A stretch of DNA of 64,000 nucleotides from assembly GCA_920105625.2 (NCBI GenBank), contig OV050030.1, forward strand, positions 86,203,570-86,267,569. The letters run 5' to 3'. Position 1 is the stretch's first letter. Each line of letters begins with the position of its first letter. The notes under the pieces are model-generated. The model had not been told where the DNA came from and made no database searches. It saw only the letters and a list, made by a program, of their open reading frames with translations. A program made the translations under genes and the position numbers. Of this stretch, positions 1 through 11,779 are shown piece after piece. The stretch is from Clusia tigrina (lineage: Eukaryota; Arthropoda; Insecta; Diptera; Clusiidae).

Positions 1-4
1 GAGA

Positions 5-922
5 ATGCCACCTCTAAAAGATAAATTAGAAGCAATAGTTGAATTCTCACTGGGTGTTCAAAATATCTGCGCCACCATGGAAACTTGCCAACTGGGATCA
101 CATCTCGATAATCCATTGCTAGTCAAGGAATTTATAGAGAAACTTCCCAACACTTACAAGATAAGTTGGGCAATGCTAGCGAAAGATAATAAAACACCTG
201 CCGTAAAAGCATTCAGTGACTGGTTATTCCAGATTGCTGAAGCGGCTAGTACAATAATATCACCGATTTGTAATAAGAATAAATTTGTTATGAACACTCA
301 TACCGAAGCTAATACACCACCAATGACCCAGTGTATTGTGTGCAAGGGCCACGGTCATAGACTATCACAGTGTTCTACTTTCGCCAATTTATCGACAGAG
401 CAAAGATGGGAAGTAGTCAAGAGCAATCAGCTGTGCCGACAATGTCTCAACCCGCATCGCCGAAAGTGTTTTCTCAAAAGGAAATGTGGAGTCAACACTT
501 GTCAACTGCAACACAATCAACTGTTACATCGAGAGATGCCAATCCATAGACCGGAACATCGTGAGAGTCGAATAAGGAGAGAAGAAATTAATGCACATGA
601 CGATAATCAAATGTATGCGAGACCATTCTTTAGAATTATTCCTATACGGATACACACGCCAACATCGTCTGCCGACACATTCGCTTTCCTAGATGAAGGT
701 TCATCAGTTACTCTCATAGATCAGGACCTATTTGAAGAATTGGATCTGAAAGGCGAAAAAGATCCTCTGTGTTTAAAATGGACAAGTGATGTGACACGAA
801 CTGAAGATTCCTCCATGAGAACTGCATTCCAGATTTCCAGCTCACCAAACGGGGTAAAATACGCTGTAAAAAATGTGCACTCAGTGTCAATTTGGAGCTT
901 CCGATACAATCACTTGATATGA
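5..922 (+). pseudogene. BEL-A gag C-terminal part with aspartic protease
   Basis: Partial gag-pol reading frame, open from the window edge. It would package element RNA and cut the polyprotein in a cytoplasmic virus-like particle. Two or three zinc knuckles are visible, CIVCKGHGHRLSQC near residue 109 and a second cluster with C, C, H and C near 143-165, followed by a QLQHNQLLH stretch typical of BEL gag. A retropepsin-like core LDEGSSVTLID follows near residue 228; here the usual D-S/T-G is D-E-G-S-S, as is common in BEL proteins. The frame ends in a stop at 920-922 and is separated from the RT frame by about 80 bases with stops, so it is a broken polyprotein. Confidence 0.85.
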
Positions 923-1000
923 GTAAATTACGAAATGCCTACCCGCATTTGAATAATCTTAATATTAGTCGGCTTCGATAACTGGCGGCTAGCAATCCGA

Positions 1001-2953
1001 TTGAAGATAAAAGAAGGAACCTGGGGACAACCTATTGCATCCAAAACAAGACTGGGCTGGACTTTACAAGGCGGAGCTGTCAATGAAAATAACGTTTACC
1101 AGTTAAATATTCACAAATGCGAGTGCGAGCAAAAGTTTAACGATCTTCACGAGATGGTAGGAGACTACTTTAGTTTGGAGGCAAGCAAGGAGCGGAAAAT
1201 GCTTTCGGCACAAGATACCAAAGCTTTGCAAATTCTAGACATGACATGCAAGAAAATTAATAATAGGTATGAAGTCGGACTTCTGTGGCGAAACGAAAAC
1301 CTGCAACTACCCGATAGTTATTCAACAGCGAGGAAGCGTTTAGACTGCCTTCATGCTAAATTTAAAAAGGATCCAAACTTGAAAATATTGTTCCAAAAAG
1401 AAATAGATAACTTACTCACAAAAAACTATGCGTTCAAACTCTCTGCTGAGGAAATAAAAATTCCAGTAGAACGGGTATGGTACTTACCAACGTTTACAAC
1501 CCTAAACCCGAACAAACCTGGAAAAGTCCGCCTAGTTTGGGATGCTGCGGCAAAGTCTAATGGAGCATCACTTAACGATTTCATTATAAGCGGACCAGAC
1601 CTCCTTCAGCCACTTTACAATATATTGCTCGCATTCAGAGTGGGCCAAGTGGGCATATGTGCGGACATAGCTGAAATGTTTCACCAAATACGTGTAAGGG
1701 AAATAGACGCGAACGCTCAACGGTTTCTGTGGAACTCTAATGAGAAGCAACCACCAGATGTTTATGTGATGAAGGCGCTAACGTTCGGAATAAATTGTGC
1801 ACCCTGCATTGCACATTACGTGCGCAACAAAAATGCTGAATATTTCCGAACTGACTATCCGCGAGCAGTCGAAGCGATTCAACAATTCCACTATGTTGAT
1901 GACTTCATCGATAGTGTCAACACGGAAGACGAAGCATTCGAGCTCGCCACACAGGTGAAAAATATACACGCAGCTGGAGGCTTCCAGATTCGAGGTTGGA
2001 TGTCTAACTCTGCTAAAATCGTAAACTTATTAAACAACACTGCCACCACAGAATTACATTCCAAAGAACTGAGCCCTCTTTCCAAGGTATTGGGTATGTA
2101 TTGGGACCCCAATAACGACATGTTTAAGTTTATTTTTAGATTCGCCAGACTGTCACGTAATATCATTCATGCTGATGTTACCCCAACTAAGAGAGAGGTT
2201 CTGCAAGTCCTAATGTCAGTATTTGACCCTTTAGGATTCCTGGCGTGCTACACAATAGGATTAAAAATGCTAATCCAGGATATCTGGCGTTCTGGGATCG
2301 GATGGGATGACACTATTCCTGAAGCACTAACACCACAATGGCTACAATGGAAAAACAGTATTTCGCAAATATCCCATGTGACCATTCCCCGCTGTTACTC
2401 TCACATGCTAAAGGACACCGATGACATTCAGCTGCATACATTTGTGGACGCCGGCGAATATGCGTTTGCTGCCGTAAGCTACCTGCGTGTACAATGCGGT
2501 GGTGAAATTACACTCAATCTGGTTGCGGCTAAAGCTAAAGTCACACCATTAAAACCGATTTCAATTCCACGGCTGGAACTGCAGGCTGCTGTTATGGGGG
2601 CGCGGCTATCAAAAACAATTGCGCAAGTATCCAGTATTCGCATAAAGGAGCAAATTTTCTGGTTAGACTCCAAGACGGTTCTTAAGTGGCTACGAATGGA
2701 TCCTCGTAACTTCCACCAATTCGTCATGCACCGTGTTGGAGAAATATTGGAGCATTCTAGAGTAACACAATGGAGATGGGTCCCATCAAAGCTTAATTCG
2801 GCTGACTTGGCGACGAAGGCCACTACTCTAGCATCGTTACATCAATGGTTTACCGGGCCACAATTCCTAGTTGATGATCAAAGTGATTGGCCGGAATGCA
2901 ACGATCTTGGTCCTGTTGATGGTGCCGAACTGAAGCATCAAGTACTCTACTAG
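1001..2953 (+). pseudogene. BEL-A reverse transcriptase and RNase H
   Basis: Long open stretch of 650 codons for the polymerase part of the polyprotein, which copies element RNA into DNA. There is no true start codon here because it should be continuous with the upstream gag-protease frame. Visible marks: VRLVWDAA (RT motif), the catalytic YVDD at 1892-1903 (about residue 298), a Pao-type thumb region with SVFDPLGFL, and an RNase H domain with FVDAGEYAFAAVSY (first Asp), RLELQAA (Glu) and WLDSKTVLKWL (Asp). The domain set is complete in this stretch. It ends at a stop at 2951-2953 before the integrase. This part lies left of the duplicated unit, so it occurs once. Confidence 0.9.
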
Positions 2954-2975
2954 TTGGCATCGACTATACAAAGCC

Positions 2976-4416
2976 GTGGCTAATTTCATGCGATATGTAA
3001 CCAAGCTAAAACAGAAAACCAGCACCCATGACGTCAAGAATATGTCAAGTTCAAACTTCATGCAGCGTGCGAAGAATGTCTTACTACAACAAGCTCAATT
3101 GGCATTCTATCGTGAGGAAATATACAGTCTGAAGAACAATAAACCGATTCACAGGGGCAGAAGTCTGTTACCTTTCAATATATACATGGATGAAGATAGT
3201 CTGCTACGAACTAAAGGTAGAGACGAGTATATAAACAATGTTGATGCTATTATCCTGCCACGCAGCCACCGCGTAACATTTTTGCTGGTCAGACACTACC
3301 ACGAGACATTCCACCATATGGCTCACGAGACAAGTATTAATGCAATGAGAGGACGTTATCATATACCCAAACTGCGAGTATTATACAGGCATATACGAAA
3401 AAATTGCCAACATTGCAAAATTCAAAACGCACAACCACAGGCACCACAAATGGCCCCTCTACAACTTGCTAGATTGGCCTGCTTCGAACGCCCATTCACA
3501 TTCGTGGGAATAGACTTCTTCGGCCCACTCATCACAACAGTGGGAAGAAGGAACGAAAAACGCTGGGGTGTTATTTTTACCTGTCTCACTGTAAGGGCAC
3601 ATCGAAGTTGCTTACAGCTTGGACGTTAGCTCGCGTTATGTGCATAAACAACTTCATAGCAAGAAGAGGCACACCCAGGGAGATTTTCAGCGACAACGGC
3701 ACTAATTTTAAAGCAGCCTCAAAGATTTTTGGAGAAAAAATTGAGGTTAAGTGTGCTGACATCGAAAGAGAATTCCACAACATCAAGTGGCATTTTAACC
3801 CCTTCCCGCAGCACCCCACATGGGAGGCGCATGGGAAATATTAATACGCTCGATAAAATCAGTATTGAGCAAGATAAGCCCACACAAGAAGTTTACTGAT
3901 GAAAAATTGAAAAGCTCTATGCACGCGGTTAAGTTTATTATTAACTCACGACCATTAACGTTCGTGTCGGTGGAACACGGAGATGACGAAGCTCTTACAC
4001 CTAATCATTTACTGCTAGGATCTTCAAGCGGCTACAAACCCATAAGGCCGGACACGGTTGATCTACGACAACGTTGGACACAAGCTCAAGAATTCGCAGA
4101 CCAATTCTGGAGACGGTGGGTGAAAGAATACATCCCAACGCTTACAAAAAGAAATAAGTGGGAAGTAAAAAAATCTCCAATAGCAATAGGGGATATCGTC
4201 ATTATAGCAGACGAGAATTTGCCCCGTAACCAGTGGCCTAAGGGAAGATTAATTGACGTGGTTACTGCAAAAGATGGACAGGTACGCCGAGCGACTATAC
4301 AAACACCACAAGGAATATACCAACAGCCAGCAATAAAGATCGCAGTCCTTGACGTCGGCAAAGCATCGTGGACTCATCTTACGGGGGGAGAAATGTTACC
4401 GCCGAAATTATATTAA
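2976..4416 (+). pseudogene. BEL-A integrase, frameshifted
   Basis: Encodes the enzyme that inserts the DNA copy into chromosomes. An H2C2 zinc domain is seen (HYHETFHH with CQHCK downstream), then the DDE core: Asp in GIDFFGP, Asp in FSDNGTNF and Glu in GGAWEIL. The BEL-specific C-terminal domain follows to FKLY-like ending at 4416 (motifs NSRPLTFVS, PNHLLLG, IVIIADE, WPKGR). The reading frame shifts near 3600 and again near 3820, so three frames (2976-3629, 3608-3844, 3820-4416) must be joined to see the whole protein. The same two shifts occur in the duplicate at 19576-20591, so they are older than the duplication. Confidence 0.88.
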
Positions 4417-4770
4417 TAAATTATCTCAAAACTTCCACCGCCCTGTTAACACCATGAATTAGCTATCCTGCATTATATACCTTTTGGTTTAAAAATGTAA
4501 AGTGTAATATGTAATATGTATGTATGCATGTAAGGCACAAATAAGCGGTCAAAAACGGGAATTCCAACGGTAGGTTGATTTTGGCTTAATATTGGACAAA
4601 GGCGGACGTATTTCTTTAAAAGTTCACTGAAAACGGAAAAATTATTACAAATATAAAAATTAATTTACTGTATGATATATCAAACTTACAATAAACAAAT
4701 TGAATAAAGCAAACGTTTCCAAGTGTACTAAAAGGCCGGTCGTTCCCTTAATAACTAAAATCCGACGAAA
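4417..4770 (+). other. BEL-A 3' non-coding end, probable 3' LTR
   Basis: A/T-rich stretch after the integrase stop. TGTTAACACC at 4444 could be the LTR start and there are aataaa-like poly(A) signals near 4691 and 4703. The end of the LTR is not certain because the 5' LTR is outside the window; the HEL-old homology begins at 4771, so the LTR must end at or before that. The 20592-20945 copy differs at about nine positions. Confidence 0.5.
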
Positions 4771-5640
4771 GAGTATGGATTGTATGGGACCACAAATCGG
4801 TTGTCAAAAGAATCTGCACGCATATAAACACTTTTACCACTATCACATCGCTTATAAACAGGATAGCCATTCACATTTTTTTGTGTAGAAGTAGAAAAAG
4901 CCTTTGGGAACTAATTTGAGGTCTTCCATCATTCATACAAATATAATTTTGATTAAGCAATCGACATGGTCCATGAGCCATGTGACATTTAAGCATTTCA
5001 TATATTTTTGGAAGACTGAACATTTGGTATTTCAGAAGAAACCAGCTGGTCAATGTTAAAGACCACCTGGTTTCCTACCTCTCTATGATCTGGTGTTAGG
5101 ATTACCGAAATATGTGCGTGAGGTAGGTTTTCGAAATTCGTTTGTATAAATAAACTTGCAGTGGAACCCATGCGCAACGATATCTGGTCGAAAATGAGAA
5201 CATTCACACCGGGGTAAAGAATTGACAATTTCTGGCCAATGTAAACTGCAAGTCATGGTGATGAGTAATAATAGTTTTCTGAAATAGTGTACAATCGACA
5301 TCGCATCTAAATAATTTTGATACATATTCCTTAGAGTACTAACGAAACCAGTTGATAAGATTCGGCCAACAGTGTTGACGCCATCAGAATCATTTGGCTA
5401 TCGGTGTAAGAAAGCGGTCAAATTATTGTATAAATCGGAAATAAGATTGCCGCGATTATTCCGAATACAATTCTTCCTCGTACTCTCAATACGGATATAC
5501 ATGTCAACAACACATTGTAGGAATAATTTTTTTGAACGATCTAAACTACTGAACAAATTTTGTAGTATGCCATACTTGCATGCCAGCCAGTTTTATCGTT
5601 TGGAGATAGTAATGGATATGCTAAGGGCTCTAAGATAAAT
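4771..5640 (-). pseudogene. HEL-old: decayed Helitron Rep fragment, first copy
   Basis: Read on the minus strand from 5640 to 4771, short frames follow the same order as the Rep part of the better Helitron at 59060-59950. First a piece like FLQCVVDMYIRIES (matching FQQYAVDVYVTMET), then MYQNYLDAM (matching MHEYSQDAM), ENLPHAHISV with the HUH-type His-x-His (matching GLPHAHILLW), IDQLVSSEIPN, and HMAHGPC (matching NMVHGSC). Frames are broken every 60-90 codons, so it is an old remnant. Its C-terminal continuation is cut off here by BEL-A but survives in the third copy (40981-41343). No helicase part is present. Confidence 0.82.
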
Positions 5641-6635
<995 letters not shown>

Positions 6636-8036
6636 CTTCCCCTTTTAAAAAACCTGCGTCCTGCAGATCTTCATTCGGAACATATTTGGAAGAGTGGTGC
6701 TTTTCATCAGGATGAGTAGAAGTTGAGGATGGCGTATTACCGATGGCACCAAAAACTCGTATACTCGGGATATTCAGCTTTGCGTGAAATTTTCGCCAAA
6801 GGATGCCGGAGAAAATTGCAATCAAAAAGATTAAAAAACTTCCTGTGAAGAGAGAAAAGTCTACTTTTCGGGTTAGCTTTGACAGGTACCTTACATTCTT
6901 CGATGTAAAATCGTGTAACATTTGCGAGGATTGGCTGCAAGGCTTGCAGTTGTAGTTATCAGGATGCTTGAGTAAGTGTTGTTGCCAAGGATTACCTCCT
7001 CATTGAGTAACTGGATCACATAGGTGCCATTTAAAATCGTCGACGTGTTTCTGGAAACCAAATCTCCGATGTAGTTCGTCAGGAAGATTGTGTTTTCGTT
7101 GATCAGTTCGACAATTCTTTCGTTGTTAGATCGCATTGTTGAATTTGCCATTGCCAGACAGTCGCCTATTATTTCAAACGTTTCTTCTCGGCTGATGAGT
7201 ACCCTTTTGTACGGGACCATAACTTGCATACCACTGTTGATAGTTGCTCTGATGATCAGGTGATGGTAGACTTGCCTCTTTACCTTGGGTAGCGCCAGAA
7301 CGTACAATAAGGAAGACCCATTTGTGAAAATAGATGGTTTGCCATACTCTGTTGCTTCCACTATATTTTGGTACGGCAACATTTCCACCTCGGACAAGAT
7401 CTGATTGATTTCTTCGGCATTTAGAAGGTTGCTGTTCACGATGCCCTTATTAGCCATTTGACAAGCGAGTACGATTTCGTTTACAGCTTCCTTTAGTATG
7501 AGAATCTTGTCCAGTATGGTCTGTTCAAAACGGACCTCATCGCCATCACTGCTGATATTGTTGTATTTCGCTGCCATTTTGTTGACCTTGTCGATTACTT
7601 CCTTCATCTTCCCAAAGAGTTCGTCGTTAATTTTATATTGGTGGTTGTTGTTTTCGATCTCGCTTCGCAATATAGTGTCCCAATCCGTGGCATCTGGATT
7701 TCCTGCTATCCACTTCCAAGCTGATCCAATCCAGTTTATTGAGCGTTTAGCTCTAGGATGTGTTGCAGTCAATTCGCTTAGACACAGCTTCGTCACCCTC
7801 AGATGGAATTCAAGGATTGACTTAGTTTGTTCGTGTCGCACCGACCCATATACGAAGTCGGCGAGGAGTTCCAATGCGTTATCGTATTGTTGGAGGTCGC
7901 CAATGTGCACCAGTTTGAAGCAGCCATTTAAAGTCCACCCATTTCCAGAACTAATGATGACAATGGGAGCATGGTAATTAAATACGCTCAGTCCTTCCCC
8001 AGCGGCTATGAGTATACCTAAACTAAATATACTAAT

Positions 8037-8997
8037 TCAAGAGGAGAAATATTAATTTTGTTGCTTAAATCTAGTAATATTGAAGTTAAATGTTAATTTT
8101 TTGTTTTGGTTTTGGTTTTTTTTTGTTAGAGGAGAAATATTAATTTTGGGTTCGTATGATTTATTTCCCAATTTCGGGATTCTTAATTTCTACGTTAGTT
8201 TTGTGTTCTTTGCTTTGCTTTGCTTAGCTTTTAATTTTTGTATCCCAAGTTTGGGTCCTTAAAATTTTAAGTTAGTATTTTATTTCAAATTTTGTTTTAA
8301 ATAATTTTTGCAACCTTTGTCTTTCTCTTTTTGTCCCTATTTTTTTTTATCAAATTATAATTCCCTCTATTTATTTATAATGATGAAGCGTCCGCGGGCT
8401 AGCAAGATGGGAGGTCCGTGTTATCCGTTTTAGCAGTATTGCTTACTAAGGCACGGGTAATACTCCCAGTATCAACTTGTCACAATATGCAATCTCCGGT
8501 TTGGATATGTGTTATTTATTGCCATGTAGACTTGCTGAAAGTTCACCTCATCATTGCTCTCGTATCATTTAATAAGCTGTACAGGGTACAGCATACCCTC
8601 CTTTAATTTTTTATGTGGGACTTATGGATTTTTTTCCCTGTCTCGGTTATTACACTAACCGTATTATCAATTCCAACGATTTTCGTTTTATAAAGAGGCT
8701 TTTGTTTGCCTTTTATTTGTTTATTGGCGACGTATATGACGTCGCCGGGTTTAAAGTTTTTGGGTTAAGTTTTTACGCGTTTAACCGTAAATTCCTTATT
8801 TTTTCGTTTTCTTCAATTTGACCGCGAATATCATTGTTGTATTTTTCTCGAAAGTTTGCAACACCTTGGTAGTTGACCCGTTCGCTACGATTAAAAAAAA
8901 ATTTCATTTGGTTTTTGGTGTGCGAGGGAGTGGATTGTGTCGTTATACCTATCTACCGTTATTTGCAGAACTTCTTTAATAAGCAGAACTTCTTTAA
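8037..8997 (-). pseudogene. GYP integrase C-terminal remnant, first copy
   Basis: Minus-strand remains of the end of pol. Near 8650-8780 the minus strand reads KPGDVIYIANKQIKGK and KTKIVGIDNTVTV, a typical gypsy integrase C-terminal domain. The stretch 8040-8600 between it and env is T-rich and has no frame; it probably includes the env splice-acceptor region. The homology to the longer GYP copy stops at 8997, exactly where the LOA tail begins, so the catalytic integrase core is absent here. Confidence 0.7.
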
Positions 8998-9000
8998 CCT

Positions 9001-9065
9001 CTAGTAGGTAGGTAGGTAGGTAGGTAGGAGTGGCCGCCCAGTTTGCTAAAAGCACACTTGAGCAC
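9001..9065 (-). mobile_element. LOA-type element, 3' end with (CCTA)n tail, first copy
   Basis: On the minus strand this is the last part of a 3' UTR (gtgctcaagtgtgc, then gcggccactcc) followed by six to seven CCTA units at 9003-9029. Non-LTR elements of the I/LOA group often end in such short simple repeats instead of poly(A). It is the continuation of 15648 onward: removing BEL-B joins the two halves of one 3' UTR. GYP sequence begins right after the tail, so LOA entered GYP here. Confidence 0.7.
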
Positions 9066-9406
9066 TGTTGGGAACCCCTGTTTTGTATTTTGTGTATTTA
9101 AGAAAGAGTTCCGTTTAACTATATGTATTTTAAATTGTCATTTAATTGTAAGCGTCCGCAATTTGTTTTTGTTTTTTACATTTTGTTTGTGGATTTACCT
9201 CAACGTCTCATTCGCCTTATTTCTGGTTCGAGTTTGACTTTAGTCGTCGACCAGCAAGAACAGGTGAAGGAAACACTGCGGTAAGCGTTTAACTTTATTT
9301 AATTCTCTTTTTAATACTGTGGTTTTTTTTTAGAAATAAACCAGGAAATAAATAATATAAAGACCGATTATTTTCTTCCTTTAAATTCGCCAGCGGGTTG
9401 ACGACA
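9066..9406 (+). repeat. BEL-B 5' LTR, first copy
   Basis: 341 bp, starts TGTTGGGAAC and ends GACGACA. It lacks about 46 bases found in the 3' LTR (the stretch after gtttttgtaag near 15367). Contains an aataaa-type signal near 9336. Confidence 0.9.
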
Positions 9407-9448
9407 AATTCTTTATTTCGCACTGTCAAGGTGCCCAGGTACATCGAT

Positions 9449-10580
9449 ATGTCTACACCGGTGAGCCAGCCAGCTTCGAAAAGCAGCGCATCTGGATCAA
9501 TTGCCGCACCGCCTAAGGTTACATCGGATGTCAGTACAGATGCCCCAGCCGCTTCAATTGCCGAAGGGGTTACCACTCGTGCTTCATTGGCCGCTGCCAC
9601 ACGCCAGGAAGCGATGTTTCAGGTAATGGAGTCGCGCATCGCCAAGCTTGAAAGCAGCCTGCAAAATCGCTTACCAAAAAATAAAAGAGCACGAATCTGC
9701 CAGTGATAGCCAGGATGCCGAAGTGCAAAGCATAGCCATAGCCCCGCTAACGGAGTGGCTTTGCCGTCGACTACCAACATCGCAACCACCGATAGCCACC
9801 AACACCGCCATAAATGTACCGTTGCCTCCATTTATCGGTTCGCCCTACCCGCCCGTTACTGGCCATTTACATATACATCCACAGCAACTGTTTCAACTGT
9901 TGGAACAGCAACAAATAATACGTACACCAGCACAGCCTCCATACAGCTCTATTTCATCAATGGCGCCCATTTCTGCCAACATGGGCGTACCGTCACAGTT
10001 GTCATGCGAACCAAGAAAACTGCAGGATTTGCCTGAGTTTTGCGGGAAGGCGGAAGATTGGTCAATGTTTTATACCGCCTTTGTAGAGTCGACAGCAGTT
10101 TACGGATATAGTTGCTTTGAGAACAACCTGCGATTGCAAAAGTGTTTGAAAGTTGAGGCGAGAGAAACAGTTAAATCGCTGCTCATCAACCCGAACAACG
10201 TAAGCAATACCATCGACCAGCTCAAATTCCGATTTGGCCGCCTGGAGCAATTAATTCGTAGCCAACTAGCCGAGGTGCAAGAAATTGCCCCGATATCGGA
10301 AGGTTCGATGGTAAAGTTGATACCATTTGCCACGAAGGTTAACAACGTTTGTGCATTTTTGCATTCTGCTTATGGTGGAGCGCAGCATATCGCGAATCCG
10401 ACGCTGCTGAATGAACTCTTTGCAAAGCTGCCTATGAGCAAGCGTATCGAGTGGGCAGTTACCGCGGCTTCTTTGCGCCCATATGCGACAGTCACACATT
10501 TCAGCGAGTGGCTGACAAAATTAGCCAACGTCATATGCACGGTGTACTATGGAGATGCAGCACGAGACTCCAAGCATTGA
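9449..10580 (+). pseudogene. BEL-B gag, first copy, one frameshift
   Basis: Starts at an ATG 43 bases after the LTR (MSTPVSQPASKSSASG). The first frame runs to 9706 and the protein continues in another frame from about 9660 to 10580, so one shift near 9670 breaks it. The second frame holds a Pro/Gln-rich stretch, then the BEL-type gag core: LPEFCGKAEDWSMFYTAF, FRFGRLEQLI and NELFAKLPMSKRIEWA, typical of the DUF1759-like capsid region. It would build the particle around the element RNA. The frameshift is shared with copy 2. Confidence 0.85.
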
Positions 10581-10583
10581 GTT

Positions 10584-11774
10584 GTGTTGCATGCCGCCGA
10601 AACACAACGCCAACCCAGGTGCCCAACATGCCAGGGCCAACATAGGCCAACCGACAGTAAGCATTTCAGCAAGCGACGTCATCTTTGCTTCGGGTGTCTC
10701 AGTGTTGGACATGGTTCGCGCAATTGCCAATGGCGCAAACCGTGTGCCATCGACGAGTGTAAAAGGATGCACCACAACTTGTTGCACGAAACTGGAAATA
10801 CTACCGACGAGTCGCCAAATGAGCTAACGCCGCCTCAGGACCGCACCAGACGCGGTTCCATCGCCGAACTATGCAAAGGTCGTAGCACACGGGCGCAGCC
10901 AGCGTCGCATAGTCATCAGCAAGGTGATTCATGTGCAGCGGTTCTTGGCTGCAGCAACGATATTGCCGATGGAAAGCTACTCTTTCGAATCCTGCCAGTC
11001 GTTCTTGATACGAACCAGAAGTGCGTCGAGACATATGCGCTCTTTGACGAGGGTTCGTCAATAACAATGGTTGACAGCGCTCTTATTGAAGAACTTGGGT
11101 TGCATGGCCGAGATCAACTCTTGAATTTACAGTGGTTCGGAGGACGTGCTGCACAGGAGCAAGCCGTCGTGGTGGATTTGCTCATCAGTGGTGCCGGTAT
11201 GCAAAAGAAGAACAGATTGCGGAACGTATATGGTGTGCCAAATTTACAATTGCCTTCACAAAGCTTGAGCAAAGCTGACATGAGCTGCTACGATACACAC
11301 ATGAAGAAGCTGCCAGTACAACCATATACGCAGGTAAAGCCAAAGCTTTTGATTGGCCTTGGCCACTGCCATCTTGGCTTGCTATCAGCCACTATGAAGA
11401 AGAGTGGCCCGTTCGCTGCTAATACCGAGTTCGGATGGGTGGTTTTTGGCCCTATAACTAACACACATGCGCCGTTGCCATCATGCTTGTTCGTCAATTG
11501 CCACACTGACCAGTCACTGCACAATGCGGTAGCAGATTACTTCGACACTGAGAATTTTGGAGTCAGGGCAGCACCCCCTATCGAGAGTGAAGCTCATGTT
11601 CGTGCGCGAGAAATCCTGAGGTCTACTACATGCCGGGTTGAAGGAAGGTTCCAGACAGGTCTACTATGGAAGCGTGCTAATGTAGAGTTACCTGACAGCT
11701 ACGCCATGGCAGAGAAAAGGTTAAGGAGTATTGAAGCGAAAATGAAGCGCGACGCGGACTTTGCTACAGAGTAG
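10584..11774 (+). pseudogene. BEL-B gag zinc knuckles, protease and start of RT, first copy
   Basis: Open frame of 396 codons in which three parts follow one another. Zinc knuckles come first (CPTCQGQHRPTDSKHF, CFGCLSVGHGSRNC, MHHNLLHET). A retropepsin-like core ALFDEGSSITMVDS lies near residue 158. A linker with IGLGHCHLGLL and FGWVVFGP leads toward the RT. In this copy 33 bases are missing after 10674, which shortens the first zinc-knuckle linker without shifting the frame; copy 2 keeps them. A stop at 11772-11774 ends the frame just before the RT. Confidence 0.85.
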
Positions 11775-11779
11775 AAAAT

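Larger units (their letters stand above)
1..4770 (+). mobile_element. BEL/Pao LTR retrotransposon BEL-A, 5' end outside the window
   Basis: The order of domains is gag CCHC, protease, RT, RNase H, integrase and the extra C-terminal integrase domain, which is the BEL/Pao order and not the copia order. The 5' LTR and the start of gag lie left of the window. Coding runs to 4416. A purine-rich stretch (ggggggag, near 4384) and a TGTTAACACC start at 4444 suggest the 3' LTR, which probably reaches the HEL-old boundary near 4770. The frame is broken at least four times, so the element cannot make its own proteins. The part from 3401 onwards is duplicated at 19576. Confidence 0.9.

Noticed and set aside
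7498..7977. 159-codon plus-strand frame opposite env (also 23681 and 44009)
   Set aside because: Shadow of the env frame; no domain and no homology to anything recognised.
9003..9029. Telomere-like repeat from the TAGG units
   Set aside because: Only six to seven units at the exact end of a non-LTR 3' UTR; it is the element's own tail, and fly telomeres do not use this repeat.
8080..9237. Several short plus-strand frames rich in Phe and Leu
   Set aside because: T-rich stretch that is the minus-strand gypsy pol/env spacer and LTR; composition explains the frames.
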